Origin: an uncultured Christensenella sp. | Lineage (GTDB): Bacteria; Bacillota_A; Clostridia; Christensenellales; Borkfalkiaceae | NCBI GenBank assembly: GCA_910579295.1 | Contig: CAJTTC010000008.1 | Coordinates: 17,670 to 81,669, forward strand | Direction: 5' to 3' | DNA: 64,000 bases | Part shown: in pieces, positions 56,877 through 64,000 of the stretch | How the letters are laid out: each line of letters starts with the position of its first letter | Numbering within the stretch: position 1 is the stretch's first letter | The notes under the pieces: model-generated | Seen by the model: the letters and a program-made list of their open reading frames with translations, nothing else | The model's database searches: none | What the model was told of the DNA's origin: nothing | Made by a program: the position numbers and the translations under genes

Positions 56877-58138
56877 GTGTTATCGAATACGGCAAAGATG
56901 AATATGAATTTCCCGCGCTTATCGTACTTGGGTGCTTTGACGCTATTCATATCGGGCACAGGGAGCTTTTAAAGAAGGCGAAACTGCAAGCTAAAATAAA
57001 CGGGCTCGATTTGGGTGTTATGATGTTCAGGGACGGCAAGAGCGGCAAACTCCTGTATTCGTTTGAGGAGCGTTGTGCTATTCTTGAACAGTTCAACGTT
57101 AAATTTGTTTTAGCCATTGATTTTAACGACGGGTTTAAAGCGATATCTCCGCTTGATTTTCTGCATCAGGTTGAAGATAAGGTTAATGTCAAGGCGTATA
57201 TGAGCGGTAAGGATTTCCGTTTTGGCGCACAAGCCAAGGGCAAGTCGTCGACGTTGAAAAATTACGCGGACGACGAAGAAAACGGCGTTTGGTATATGCC
57301 TGTCAAGGACGTTGCCCTGGGTGGCGAAAAGGTCAGCACGACGCTCATTAAGTCTTGCCTCGAAGCGGGCAATGTCGCAAAGGCTGACGAGCTTCTTGGT
57401 GAAGAATTTTTTCTGAGCGGCGAAGTCGTCAAGGGAGCCGGCAGGGGCACGTCGGTCGTTGGCTTCCCCACAGTAAACATATTTTATCCCGAGTGGAAGC
57501 ACGATATCAAGCACGGCGTTTACAGCGTTAAATGCAATATAGACGGCAAGGACTATACCGGCATTGCCAACTACGGTAATTGCCCTACGTTTAATGACGA
57601 GCGCGTTGCCCTTGAAGTGTACTTCGAGGGGTTCAGCGGCGATTTGTACGGGCGTACGCTAACCGTAAAGTTTGTTGATTATATCCGTGATATAGAGGAA
57701 TTCGGCTCTGCGGAAGAGTTGACCGAGCAATTGCAAACCGATTTGCAGACGGTCAGTGAAGAAATAGTTGCCACAGATGACGGGTTTGATGAAATTATTG
57801 AAGTCCAGCCCGTCGAAGAGGAGCAATCTGTCGAAGCGGAACAACCTGTTGAAGAGGAACAGCCCGTCGAAGAGGAACAGCCCGTCGAAGAGGAACAACC
57901 CGTAGAAGAGGAACAGCCTGTCGAAGAGGAACAACCTGTTGAAGCGGAACAACCTGTTGAAGCGGAACAGCCTGTCGAAGCGGAACAACCCGTTGAAGAG
58001 GAACAACCCGTCGAAGAGGAACAACCTGTTGAAGAGGAACAGCTCGTCGAAGTGGAACAGCCTGTTGAAGAGGTTGCAGAAGAACAGTCATTAACAGATG
58101 ACGATAATACAGACAATGGGGAGCAAAATATTGATTAA
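56870..58138 (+). CDS. ribF: Bifunctional riboflavin kinase/FAD synthetase with repeat tail
   Basis: A 422-residue RibF. Residues 1-180 form the FAD synthetase domain (VLGCFDAIHIGHREL), and 180-300 the flavokinase domain (GRGTSVVGFPTVNIF, IANYGNCPTF). It converts riboflavin to FMN and FAD. Normal length is about 310 residues; here an acidic tail adds about 110, dominated by 15 tandem hexapeptides of QPVEEE type. The tail is probably disordered or an extended coil. The start overlaps truB. Confidence 0.95.
   Translation: MLSVIEYGKDEYEFPALIVLGCFDAIHIGHRELLKKAKLQAKINGLDLGVMMFRDGKSGKLLYSFEERCAILEQFNVKFVLAIDFNDGFKAISPLDFLHQVEDKVNVKAYMSGKDFRFGAQAKGKSSTLKNYADDEENGVWYMPVKDVALGGEKVSTTLIKSCLEAGNVAKADELLGEEFFLSGEVVKGAGRGTSVVGFPTVNIFYPEWKHDIKHGVYSVKCNIDGKDYTGIANYGNCPTFNDERVALEVYFEGFSGDLYGRTLTVKFVDYIRDIEEFGSAEELTEQLQTDLQTVSEEIVATDDGFDEIIEVQPVEEEQSVEAEQPVEEEQPVEEEQPVEEEQPVEEEQPVEEEQPVEAEQPVEAEQPVEAEQPVEEEQPVEEEQPVEEEQLVEVEQPVEEVAEEQSLTDDDNTDNGEQNID
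57806..58075 (+). repeat. Fifteen 18-bp tandem repeats in ribF
   Basis: Each unit encodes Q-P-V-E-[EA]-E with small variations (QSVEAE, QLVEVE, QPVEEV). The codons differ among units at third positions, so the array is not the product of one very recent expansion. Confidence 0.93.
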
Positions 58139-58982
58139 GTTCGGACCGAGTGGAAACAGCCAAAGTTTTTATTCGTTGGGCTACAAGCATACCGTTCAAG
58201 CCCCCGATTATTTAGATAAATTCGGTCTTGACTGCTTTGAATATTCCTTCGGCAGAGGCGTAACCATGTCGGAAGGCAAAGCGGTTGAAATCGGAGAAGC
58301 TTTTGCAAATGGCGGCAAGGAATTAAGCGTTCATGCTCCGTATTTCATAAATTTTGCAAACCCTTCCGACGAAGCGGCGCAGAAATCATATAATTACGTT
58401 CTGACGAGCGCAAAATTTTTAAAGCTGCTCGGCGGCAAAAGGCTTGTATTTCACCCCGCCGCACAGGGCAAAGCCACGCGCGAGGCGGCTGTATCACTGA
58501 CAATAGACAGATTAAAGATCTTGCGCGACTATATCTATCTAAACGGATACGAGGATTTATATTTCTGCCCCGAAACAATGGGCAAGCTCGCTCAGATTGG
58601 AACGCTTGAAGAGGTCGTGGAGTTCTGTAAAGTCGACAAGGTGTTTTTACCTGCGATTGACTTCGGACACTTAAACGCGCGGGAACAGGGCAGTTTAAAG
58701 ACTGTTGAGGACTATAAATTGCGCCTTCAATATATGATTGACGAGCTTGGATATGATAGGGTCAAACATTTTCACGTACATTTTTCCAAGATTATGTACG
58801 GTGGGAAAGGCGAAATCAAACACCTGACGTTTTCCGACAAGGTTTACGGACCTGAATTTGAGCCGCTTGCCGTAGCGCTTAAAGAATTAAATTTGGAGCC
58901 ATATATCGTCAGCGAATCGGACGGAACGCAGGCGGAAGACGCGGCTAAAATGAAAGAAATATACAATAGTATTGACATATAA
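58131..58982 (+). CDS. Nfo-like AP endonuclease family 2 (TIM barrel)
   Basis: A 283-residue TIM-barrel protein with a full set of probable zinc ligands: SVHAPYF, LVFHPA, CPETMG, AIDFGHLNA, HVHFSK and SESDG. This fits the endonuclease IV family, which cuts DNA at abasic sites. TTG 58131 is chosen because GGGGAG lies 7 nt upstream; ATG 58116 or 58098 would overlap ribF further and precede the SD. The start overlaps ribF by 8 nt. Confidence 0.83.
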   Translation: MIKFGPSGNSQSFYSLGYKHTVQAPDYLDKFGLDCFEYSFGRGVTMSEGKAVEIGEAFANGGKELSVHAPYFINFANPSDEAAQKSYNYVLTSAKFLKLLGGKRLVFHPAAQGKATREAAVSLTIDRLKILRDYIYLNGYEDLYFCPETMGKLAQIGTLEEVVEFCKVDKVFLPAIDFGHLNAREQGSLKTVEDYKLRLQYMIDELGYDRVKHFHVHFSKIMYGGKGEIKHLTFSDKVYGPEFEPLAVALKELNLEPYIVSESDGTQAEDAAKMKEIYNSIDI

Positions 58983-59000
58983 AAAATTTTTTGGTAAAAT
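58972..59000 (+). promoter_or_regulatory. Internal promoter before the Xaa-Pro peptidase gene
   Basis: TTGACA (58972-58977), 17-bp spacer, TAAAAT (58995-59000). ATG 59004 lies only 3 nt from the -10, so a transcript from here would start at or inside the start codon; either it is leaderless or the gene is read only from upstream. Confidence 0.5.
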
Positions 59001-59003
59001 ATT

Positions 59004-60059
59004 ATGGTAGATAGCAGAGCTAAAAAATTATTTTCGGCGGTAGCCGCGGACGCACTTGTAACCGTTCAGGACGATTTAAGATTTTACGTGACGGGCTTTA
59101 ACAGTTCGTTCGGCGTTGTCGTCACAGATAAGAGCGGCACGGTACTATATACGGACAGCCGCTATTTAGAGGCGGCGCAGAGCAGGCTTTCCGATAGCGG
59201 AATAAGCGTTTCGGAATACCCGCGTGGGATAAAGCTTGCCGAGCTTTTAGCCGATTATAAGAGCCTAGCAATGCCATTTAACAGAATTACGGCAAGCGAA
59301 TACAATGATTTGATTTCAGCAGGTTATATTCTCAAAGATAGCGCTCCCGCATTCAAGTCGGCAATGTCGGTTAAGAGCGCGGAAGAGATACAAAACGTTA
59401 CGCTTGCCTGTCAGGCTACTGACAAGGCGTATTGCGAATTACTGCCTCAAATTAAGGAGGGTATGACTGAGAACGAGGTGGCGGCGTTGCTTGAATATCT
59501 GATGCGAAAGCACGGAGCAAGCGGGACAAGCTTTGCTACAATTTGCGCATTCGGCGCGAACGCGAGCGTGCCTCACCACGAAACGGGCGCGACAAAGCTC
59601 AGATACGGCGATGAAATTCTTCTCGATTTCGGCTGTAAAATCAACGGATATTGTTCGGACTGTACAAGGACTGTTTTGTTTGGCGACGACGGCAAGCATG
59701 CCGAATTTAAGGACTGCTACGATAAGGTTTTAACGGCGCATATGCTCGTTAAGCAGGAATTTCACAGCGGAATGACAGGCAGACAGGGCGACGCTATAGC
59801 TCGTGATTATCTTGAAAAGTTCGGCTTGGCAAAATTTTTCACACATTCTTTGGGGCATAGCCTCGGAATAAATATTCACGAAGCTCCCAATCTGACGCCC
59901 ACTGACGAAAGCGTCTTTTCCGACGGAATGGTCTTTTCAGACGAACCCGGAGTGTACATTGCGGGCAGGTTGGGTATAAGGATAGAAGATACCGTAACGC
60001 TTAAAGACGGTAGCGTGTGTAGTTTAACAAATTCGGATAAAAAACTGACTATATTATAA
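59004..60059 (+). CDS. M24-family Xaa-Pro aminopeptidase/dipeptidase
   Basis: A 351-residue pita-bread metallopeptidase with a creatinase-like N-terminal domain (1-125). The metal ligands are in LLDFGCKINGYCSDCTR (two Asp), HSLGHSLGINIHEAP (His), FSDEPGVYI (Glu) and GIRIEDTV (Glu). It releases N-terminal residues before proline, or cleaves X-Pro dipeptides; which one is not clear. It precedes efp, a pairing common in Bacillota. Confidence 0.92.
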   Translation: MVDSRAKKLFSAVAADALVTVQDDLRFYVTGFNSSFGVVVTDKSGTVLYTDSRYLEAAQSRLSDSGISVSEYPRGIKLAELLADYKSLAMPFNRITASEYNDLISAGYILKDSAPAFKSAMSVKSAEEIQNVTLACQATDKAYCELLPQIKEGMTENEVAALLEYLMRKHGASGTSFATICAFGANASVPHHETGATKLRYGDEILLDFGCKINGYCSDCTRTVLFGDDGKHAEFKDCYDKVLTAHMLVKQEFHSGMTGRQGDAIARDYLEKFGLAKFFTHSLGHSLGINIHEAPNLTPTDESVFSDGMVFSDEPGVYIAGRLGIRIEDTVTLKDGSVCSLTNSDKKLTIL

Positions 60060-60089
60060 AATTGTGTAATTAATAAGGAGATAACATAT

Positions 60090-60665
60090 ATGGCATCAAT
60101 TTTAGCAGGCGACATCAGAAAGGGCGTAACTTTCGAGTACAATGGCAAGGGCGTGTACACCGTAACGGAATTCCAGCACGTAAAACCCGGTAAGGGCGCG
60201 GCGTTTGTAAGAGCTACGCTTAAAAATGTAGTAACGGGACAGGTGCTCTCCGATATTACGTTCAACCCTACGGCTAAGCTTGAGACCGCACAGGTGGAAA
60301 CGAGAAAAATGGAGTATCTGTACTTTGACGGCGAATTCTATGTGTTTATGGACCCCGAAAGCTACGAGCAGATTACTCTCAACCACGATCAGGTTGAAGA
60401 TGCGCTTAAATATATCAAGGAGAACGACACCGTAACCATTAAATTCCTTCACGGCAGCGCATTCTCCGTTGAGCCCGAAAACTTTGTAGAGCTTAAAATT
60501 ATCGAGTGCGAGCCTGGCGTTAAGGGCAACACCGCAACCAACGCTATGAAAAATGCAACCGTCGAAACGGGCGCTGTTATTCAGGTTCCTATGTTCGTTG
60601 AAGAGGGCGACGTCATTCGTATCGACACACGTAGCGGTGACTATATGTCGAGAGTTGGCAAATAA
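60090..60665 (+). CDS. efp: Elongation factor P
   Basis: A 191-residue three-domain EF-P. The loop KPGKGAAFVR carries the lysine at the tip that contacts the P-site tRNA. GDYMSRVGK ends domain III. It relieves stalling at polyproline. A strong SD (AAGGAGA) lies before ATG 60090. Confidence 0.97.
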   Translation: MASILAGDIRKGVTFEYNGKGVYTVTEFQHVKPGKGAAFVRATLKNVVTGQVLSDITFNPTAKLETAQVETRKMEYLYFDGEFYVFMDPESYEQITLNHDQVEDALKYIKENDTVTIKFLHGSAFSVEPENFVELKIIECEPGVKGNTATNAMKNATVETGAVIQVPMFVEEGDVIRIDTRSGDYMSRVGK

Positions 60666-60674
60666 TAGAAGATT

Positions 60675-61112
60675 ATGCGAGCGGTCGTTCAGCGCGTTAA
60701 ACAGACTTCGGTATTTGTCGACGGTAATCTCGTTTCCTCAATTGATTTCGGACTAGCCGTATTTCTTGGTATAGGGATAGGGGATAGTTTGTTACAGGCG
60801 GAGCGTCTTGCATATAAGATTGCCAACTTGCGGATATTTGAAGATGAACGCGGAAAAATGAATTTATCCGTCAAAGACGTGGGCGGGGAGATTTTACTTG
60901 TGTCGCAATTTACCCTTTACGGTGATTGTTCGCACGGCAACCGTCCTAACTTTTCTTATGCCGAAGCGCCCGATAAAGCGCGTGTTCTATATGAGCATTG
61001 CGCCAAATTATTGCGCAGATACGATATAACGGTAAAGCAAGGCGTGTTCGGCGCTGATATGAAAATATCACAGTATAACGACGGTCCTGTATCAATTATT
61101 TTGGAAATATAA
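60675..61112 (+). CDS. dtd: D-aminoacyl-tRNA deacylase
   Basis: A 145-residue DTD: MRAVVQRV at the N end, SQFTLYGD with the catalytic SQ, and a C-terminal GVFGADMKISQYNDGPV, where the usual NDGP motif is kept. It hydrolyses D-aminoacyl-tRNA and also glycyl-tRNA-Ala. It starts 9 nt after efp. Confidence 0.96.
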   Translation: MRAVVQRVKQTSVFVDGNLVSSIDFGLAVFLGIGIGDSLLQAERLAYKIANLRIFEDERGKMNLSVKDVGGEILLVSQFTLYGDCSHGNRPNFSYAEAPDKARVLYEHCAKLLRRYDITVKQGVFGADMKISQYNDGPVSIILEI

Positions 61113-61118
61113 ACTCGG

Positions 61119-61142
61119 CAGGGCGATTATTCGCCCTGTTTA
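61119..61142 (+). terminator. Hairpin after dtd
   Basis: CAGGGCGA (61119-61126) pairs with TCGCCCTG (61131-61138); only a short T run follows, so termination may be partial. Confidence 0.6.
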
Positions 61143-61147
61143 ACTAT

Positions 61148-61984
61148 ATGAAAATTACTTATTTAGGCAGCGGAGCTGCGGAAGGCGTGCCCGCTATGTT
61201 TTGTTCATGCCCGTTCTGTATGTCGTTGCGCGGCGCAGATAAATCGCAATACCGTACGCGTTCACAGCTAATAATCGACGGTGAAATATCGATTGATTTT
61301 CCGCCGGACGCATATGCGCACGCTCTTGCGTTCAACGTCGATTTATCGGCGATAAAGTATCTGCTTGTCACGCACTCTCATATGGATCATTTTTACGCGC
61401 ACGATTTTATTCTTCGCGGATATAAGTATTCGTCGCCTCAGAAATACCGTTTGGCTATCTACGGCAATACTGAGGTCAAGAACGTATACGACGAATGTAC
61501 GCGGCGTGAAATGCGGGATGAGGTGTCGGGTTTAATCGACTTTACGACCCTGCATAGCTTTCATGAGATTTCTGTCGGCGATTACCGAATTTTGACGTTA
61601 CCCGCCGAGCACGGTACGGTTGAAGAAGCTCTTTTATATTACGTCGAAAAGGGCGGAAAGGGTTATCTGCATCTCTGCGATACGGGCGCGTTAAGCGATA
61701 AAGCGGTAAGCTTTTTAGCCGAAAAGGGCGCGCATGCCGACTTGATTACTTTTGATTGTACGTTTCTTGACGCAATGCCTAAGGCGGGAACACGCCATAT
61801 GTGCGTCGAGGACAATATGGCTATTTTACGGCGTTTAATGGCGGTCGGAGTGGCTGATACTGCGACTAAGAGTGTAATTACGCATTTTTCTCACAATGCC
61901 CGACCTTCGTATGAGCGAGTGCACGAAGCTGAAAAAAAGTACAACGTGACTGCCGCCTACGACGGTTTGGTTTTGGAAATTTAA
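61148..61984 (+). CDS. Metallo-beta-lactamase-fold hydrolase (PhnP-like)
   Basis: A 278-residue MBL-fold protein. The metal motif is THSHMDHFYAHD, with further ligands in PAEHGT, TFDCTF and a late ITHFSHNAR. The N end (LGSGAAEGVPAMFCSCPFC) with paired cysteines recalls PhnP-type cyclic phosphodiesterases. The substrate is unknown. No SD precedes ATG 61148, 9 nt after the hairpin. Confidence 0.87.
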   Translation: MKITYLGSGAAEGVPAMFCSCPFCMSLRGADKSQYRTRSQLIIDGEISIDFPPDAYAHALAFNVDLSAIKYLLVTHSHMDHFYAHDFILRGYKYSSPQKYRLAIYGNTEVKNVYDECTRREMRDEVSGLIDFTTLHSFHEISVGDYRILTLPAEHGTVEEALLYYVEKGGKGYLHLCDTGALSDKAVSFLAEKGAHADLITFDCTFLDAMPKAGTRHMCVEDNMAILRRLMAVGVADTATKSVITHFSHNARPSYERVHEAEKKYNVTAAYDGLVLEI

Positions 61985-61986
61985 TT

Positions 61987-62523
61987 ATGCATTTTTTTAA
62001 ACATCTTCGTACTGTATGCCGTCACCGTAGGCAAGTCAGGCGCAATTGCTTTAAAGCTGGCTTGATTTGGCAGGGGCTTACGCACGATTTGTCAAAATTT
62101 TCGCCCAAAGAATTATTGCCGGGTGCAAAGTACTATCAAGGTACGCGCAGTCCGCAGGCGAGAGAGCGCGAACTCTTCGGTTATTCGGCGGCTTGGCTTC
62201 ACCATAAGGGCAGAAATAAGCATCATTTCGAGTATTGGACGGACGTAAGCTTATCGGGTGAAAGCGTCTGCGTAGAGATGCCTCCGAAATATCTTGCCGA
62301 AATGGTCTGCGACAGGGTTGCGGCAAGCAAGGTATATAGAGGAAAAGAATATAACGACAGTAGTCCGTTGGATTATTTTCTCAGCCGCAAGGACAGAGCG
62401 GCTATGCACGTAAACACTGCGGACAAGCTTGAATATTTTCTTAGGTTATTATCCGAAAGTGGCGAAAAAGCAATGTTTGCAGAACTGAAATCTTTTGTCA
62501 GGAATGCAAAAAAACATAAATAG
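61987..62523 (+). CDS. DUF5662-family protein
   Basis: A 178-residue basic protein with HDLSKFSPKEL, WLHHKGRNKHHFEYW and DYFLSRKDRAAMH, the pattern of DUF5662. The spaced His/Asp residues suggest a metal-binding, HD-like site; the biochemical role is not known. It starts 2 nt after the metallohydrolase gene and probably ends that operon. Confidence 0.82.
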   Translation: MHFFKHLRTVCRHRRQVRRNCFKAGLIWQGLTHDLSKFSPKELLPGAKYYQGTRSPQARERELFGYSAAWLHHKGRNKHHFEYWTDVSLSGESVCVEMPPKYLAEMVCDRVAASKVYRGKEYNDSSPLDYFLSRKDRAAMHVNTADKLEYFLRLLSESGEKAMFAELKSFVRNAKKHK

Positions 62524-62532
62524 AGATTATAA

Positions 62533-62566
62533 TAGCGGCTTCCGTAAACGGAAGCCGCTATAAAAA
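62533..62566. terminator. Hairpin between convergent genes
   Basis: TAGCGGCTTCCGT (62533-62545) and ACGGAAGCCGCTA (62548-62560) form a 13-bp stem with a 2-nt loop. T tracts are weak on both strands. Confidence 0.75.
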
Positions 62567-63808
62567 TTACTTTGTTCTTGCAATATCGATATTGTCATTT
62601 TTTCTGTCGCGCAAAGACTTCACGGGGTGCTCGCTGTCCTGATAGCGGTAATCTTTGCCCATTCTGTCAATAGCCTTCTGAATGACAAGGTGCGAAGGAT
62701 TTTTCCCAGGGTCTCCCGACATAAACTTCTGATAGTTGAAATAGCGGTGGTCGTCGGGTATTTTTACAATGTCGCGGTAGTCTAAATTGTCGGCTGTAAG
62801 AGTAACGGTACTGCCCAAAACACGCCTGATATAGTCCTTGTTTTCGCCGAGCTTTAAGAGCTTGGGAAACTCACCGCTACCGCAAACTTCTTCAAAAGTC
62901 TTATTTTCATACTTGTTTAAAAGTTTAACTGCGGTTTTTAAATGACTGACTTCCATTTTATAGTGTTCAGACCATATTTTTTTGATATTTTCGTCCGTTT
63001 CGTCCTCCATTGCTGAGTAGTAGAGCCAGCATTCGCAGTACTCATGCATAACCCATTGTTCGAGCCACGATAGCGTGGGGTCTTTAAGGCTTTCGTATTG
63101 AGTAACGTGAGCCTCTTCGATCATTGCAATTTCAGCGTACAGCTTTCTGCCGAGGTCGTTTTTATACCACTGCGCAATGTTCATATAGTAATTCATCGTC
63201 TGCTGTTCCGCCGCGGTAATTGTCGAAGCGACAAGCTTGGTGTAGAGGTCGGCGTTTTCGGCTACCATATGCGGTTTAAGGTCGTCGGCGGGATAACGGT
63301 GTTCTGCAACGGTGGGGCGACCGGGCATTATTTCGGTATACTTGCCGACAAGCTCGTCCGCGTCTATTCCCTTGTCCATTTTCAGTAGATTTGCGTATCT
63401 GTACAGGTGGTCGAAATCTTCTAACAGAGCAAAATTCAACGCCTTTATATTATTTTCGTCCTTATCGTTGCGGGCAAGTGTCGCCGTAAGGTCTATCGCA
63501 AGCTGTTCATAGGCAATAGTAGTTTCCAAAATACTCTCGTTAATCGGTTTGAGGCAGCTTATGCGCTTTTGCTGTTGCTGTTCCTGTCTGCGGACAACGG
63601 CAAGAGCCTGCAATATTTCGGGCTCGTTACAGTGACGGGCAAATTGGTGCATAAACCATTGCGATTCAAATTCCGTGCCGTTCATAAGTATAACGCGGGT
63701 CTTTGTGTAGGGAGAGGTCTTGTCCTTGTTATAGCTCTTGGGGTACATCTTTCTCAGCGGTAAAAAATTATTCTGTAAGCTTTTGCATTTTTCATTAATA
63801 GGGTTCAT
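62567..63808 (-). CDS. Protein with two ferritin-like diiron-type halves
   Basis: A 413-residue soluble, helix-rich protein. The first half carries NGTEFESQWFMHQFARHC, TTIAYEQLAID and LLEDFDHLYRY; the second carries AEQQTMNYYM, MIEEAHVTQYESL, MHEYCECWLYY and YKMEVSHLKT. Glu and E-x2-H placements look like two four-helix ferritin-like domains in tandem. I know no characterised homologue; an iron- or oxygen-related role is inference. ATG 63808 is chosen for SD GGAGGAC (63820-63814); the frame is open to 63844. Confidence 0.75.
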   Translation of the reverse strand: MNPINEKCKSLQNNFLPLRKMYPKSYNKDKTSPYTKTRVILMNGTEFESQWFMHQFARHCNEPEILQALAVVRRQEQQQQKRISCLKPINESILETTIAYEQLAIDLTATLARNDKDENNIKALNFALLEDFDHLYRYANLLKMDKGIDADELVGKYTEIMPGRPTVAEHRYPADDLKPHMVAENADLYTKLVASTITAAEQQTMNYYMNIAQWYKNDLGRKLYAEIAMIEEAHVTQYESLKDPTLSWLEQWVMHEYCECWLYYSAMEDETDENIKKIWSEHYKMEVSHLKTAVKLLNKYENKTFEEVCGSGEFPKLLKLGENKDYIRRVLGSTVTLTADNLDYRDIVKIPDDHRYFNYQKFMSGDPGKNPSHLVIQKAIDRMGKDYRYQDSEHPVKSLRDRKNDNIDIARTK

Positions 63809-63861
63809 GGTTTGTCCTCCGAATAGGTTGTTACCATAACGCAAAATTTTTAAACTGAAAA

Positions 63862-63891
63862 ATAAAAAAAAGAACGGGAGTGTACCCGTTC
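63862..63891 (-). terminator. Terminator of tRNA-Gly
   Basis: GAACGGG and CCCGTTC (63891-63885 and 63878-63872 on the minus strand), 6-nt loop, then at least eight T. Confidence 0.92.
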
Positions 63892-63898
63892 AATGGTT

Positions 63899-63973
63899 TG
63901 GAGCAGGCGACGGGAGTCGGACCCGCCGTAATCAGCTTGGGAAGCTGACGCCATACCGCTAGGCGACGCCTGC
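63899..63973 (-). tRNA. tRNA-Gly (anticodon CCC)
   Basis: A 75-nt tRNA including encoded CCA. The acceptor GCAGGCG pairs with CGCCTGC; the anticodon loop TTCCCAA carries CCC (63941-63939), reading GGG. The T arm GCGGG-TCCGACT-CCCGT is regular. Confidence 0.96.
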
Positions 63974-64000
63974 AAGATATTAAGATTTAAAGACGACCCC

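Noticed and set aside
57679..58199. Long antisense frames opposite the ribF repeat
   Set aside because: They come from the 18-bp repeat, which leaves other frames open, and encode monotonous Ser/Thr/Cys or Leu/Arg/Val strings.

Overview
The window reads as chromosome of an anaerobic, uncultured-type member of the Bacillota (class Clostridia). Support comes from gene order and content: the ispG-(polC locus)-rimP-nusA-ylxR-ylxQ-infB-rbfA-nrnA-truB-ribF run, lspA-rluD, plsY, tandem DegV/FakB proteins, and anaerobe oxygen-defence proteins (rubrerythrin, flavodiiron protein). Promoters are mostly TTGNNN-N17-TATAAT, Shine-Dalgarno sites are GGAG-like, and terminators are strong Rho-independent hairpins. 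The sequence supports no species name.

Layout. 1-5.4 kb: end of a Ca2+/Na+ exchanger, a solo MazF-type RNase, lspA-rluD, der and plsY. 5.5-11.6 kb: a PH-like membrane protein, an aconitase-superfamily hydratase with a palindrome on its promoter, a Cys/Asp-rich lipoprotein, then a TM1266-type regulator with a structured 5' leader and a three-gene ABC importer. 11.6-15.9 kb: ychF, argS, a HAD phosphatase and rubrerythrin. 15.9-19.5 kb: a visibly more AT-rich accessory patch with two unknown membrane or lipoproteins, an XRE repressor and divergently transcribed DUF4234/SHOCT protein sharing paired operators, and a 19-cysteine repeat protein. 19.5-31.3 kb: yihY, two fakB-like genes, ilvA-ridA, tRNA-Ser(CGA), an AEC transporter, thyA-folA, gdhA and proBA. 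31.3-33.9 kb: a frameshifted AEC remnant, flavodiiron protein, mscL and DUF1294.

33.9-46.6 kb is a de novo purine cluster (purE, purC, a PurF-like paralogue, purF, purM, purN, purH, purD, purL). purB and purK are not in the window. The first PurF-like protein has lost the N-terminal catalytic cysteine but keeps the PRPP loop and the cysteines expected for an Fe-S cluster. 46.7-62.5 kb carries nrdR with its own operator, ispG, then in the usual polC position a 511-residue protein that keeps only the PolC-like N-terminal, OB and proofreading exonuclease parts, followed by the rimP-nusA-infB translation/transcription block running through truB, ribF, an AP endonuclease, a prolidase, efp, dtd, a metallo-beta-lactamase-fold protein and a DUF5662 protein. 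The window closes with a protein of two ferritin-like halves and tRNA-Gly(CCC), both on the minus strand.

The points most worth a second look are the reduced polC-locus protein, the cysteine-less PurF paralogue beside true PurF, the structured leader of the TM1266/ABC operon, a set of promoters placed 6-7 nt from a start codon with no Shine-Dalgarno (probable leaderless mRNAs), and a 10-bp inverted repeat over the gdhA promoter with a matching half-site at proB.
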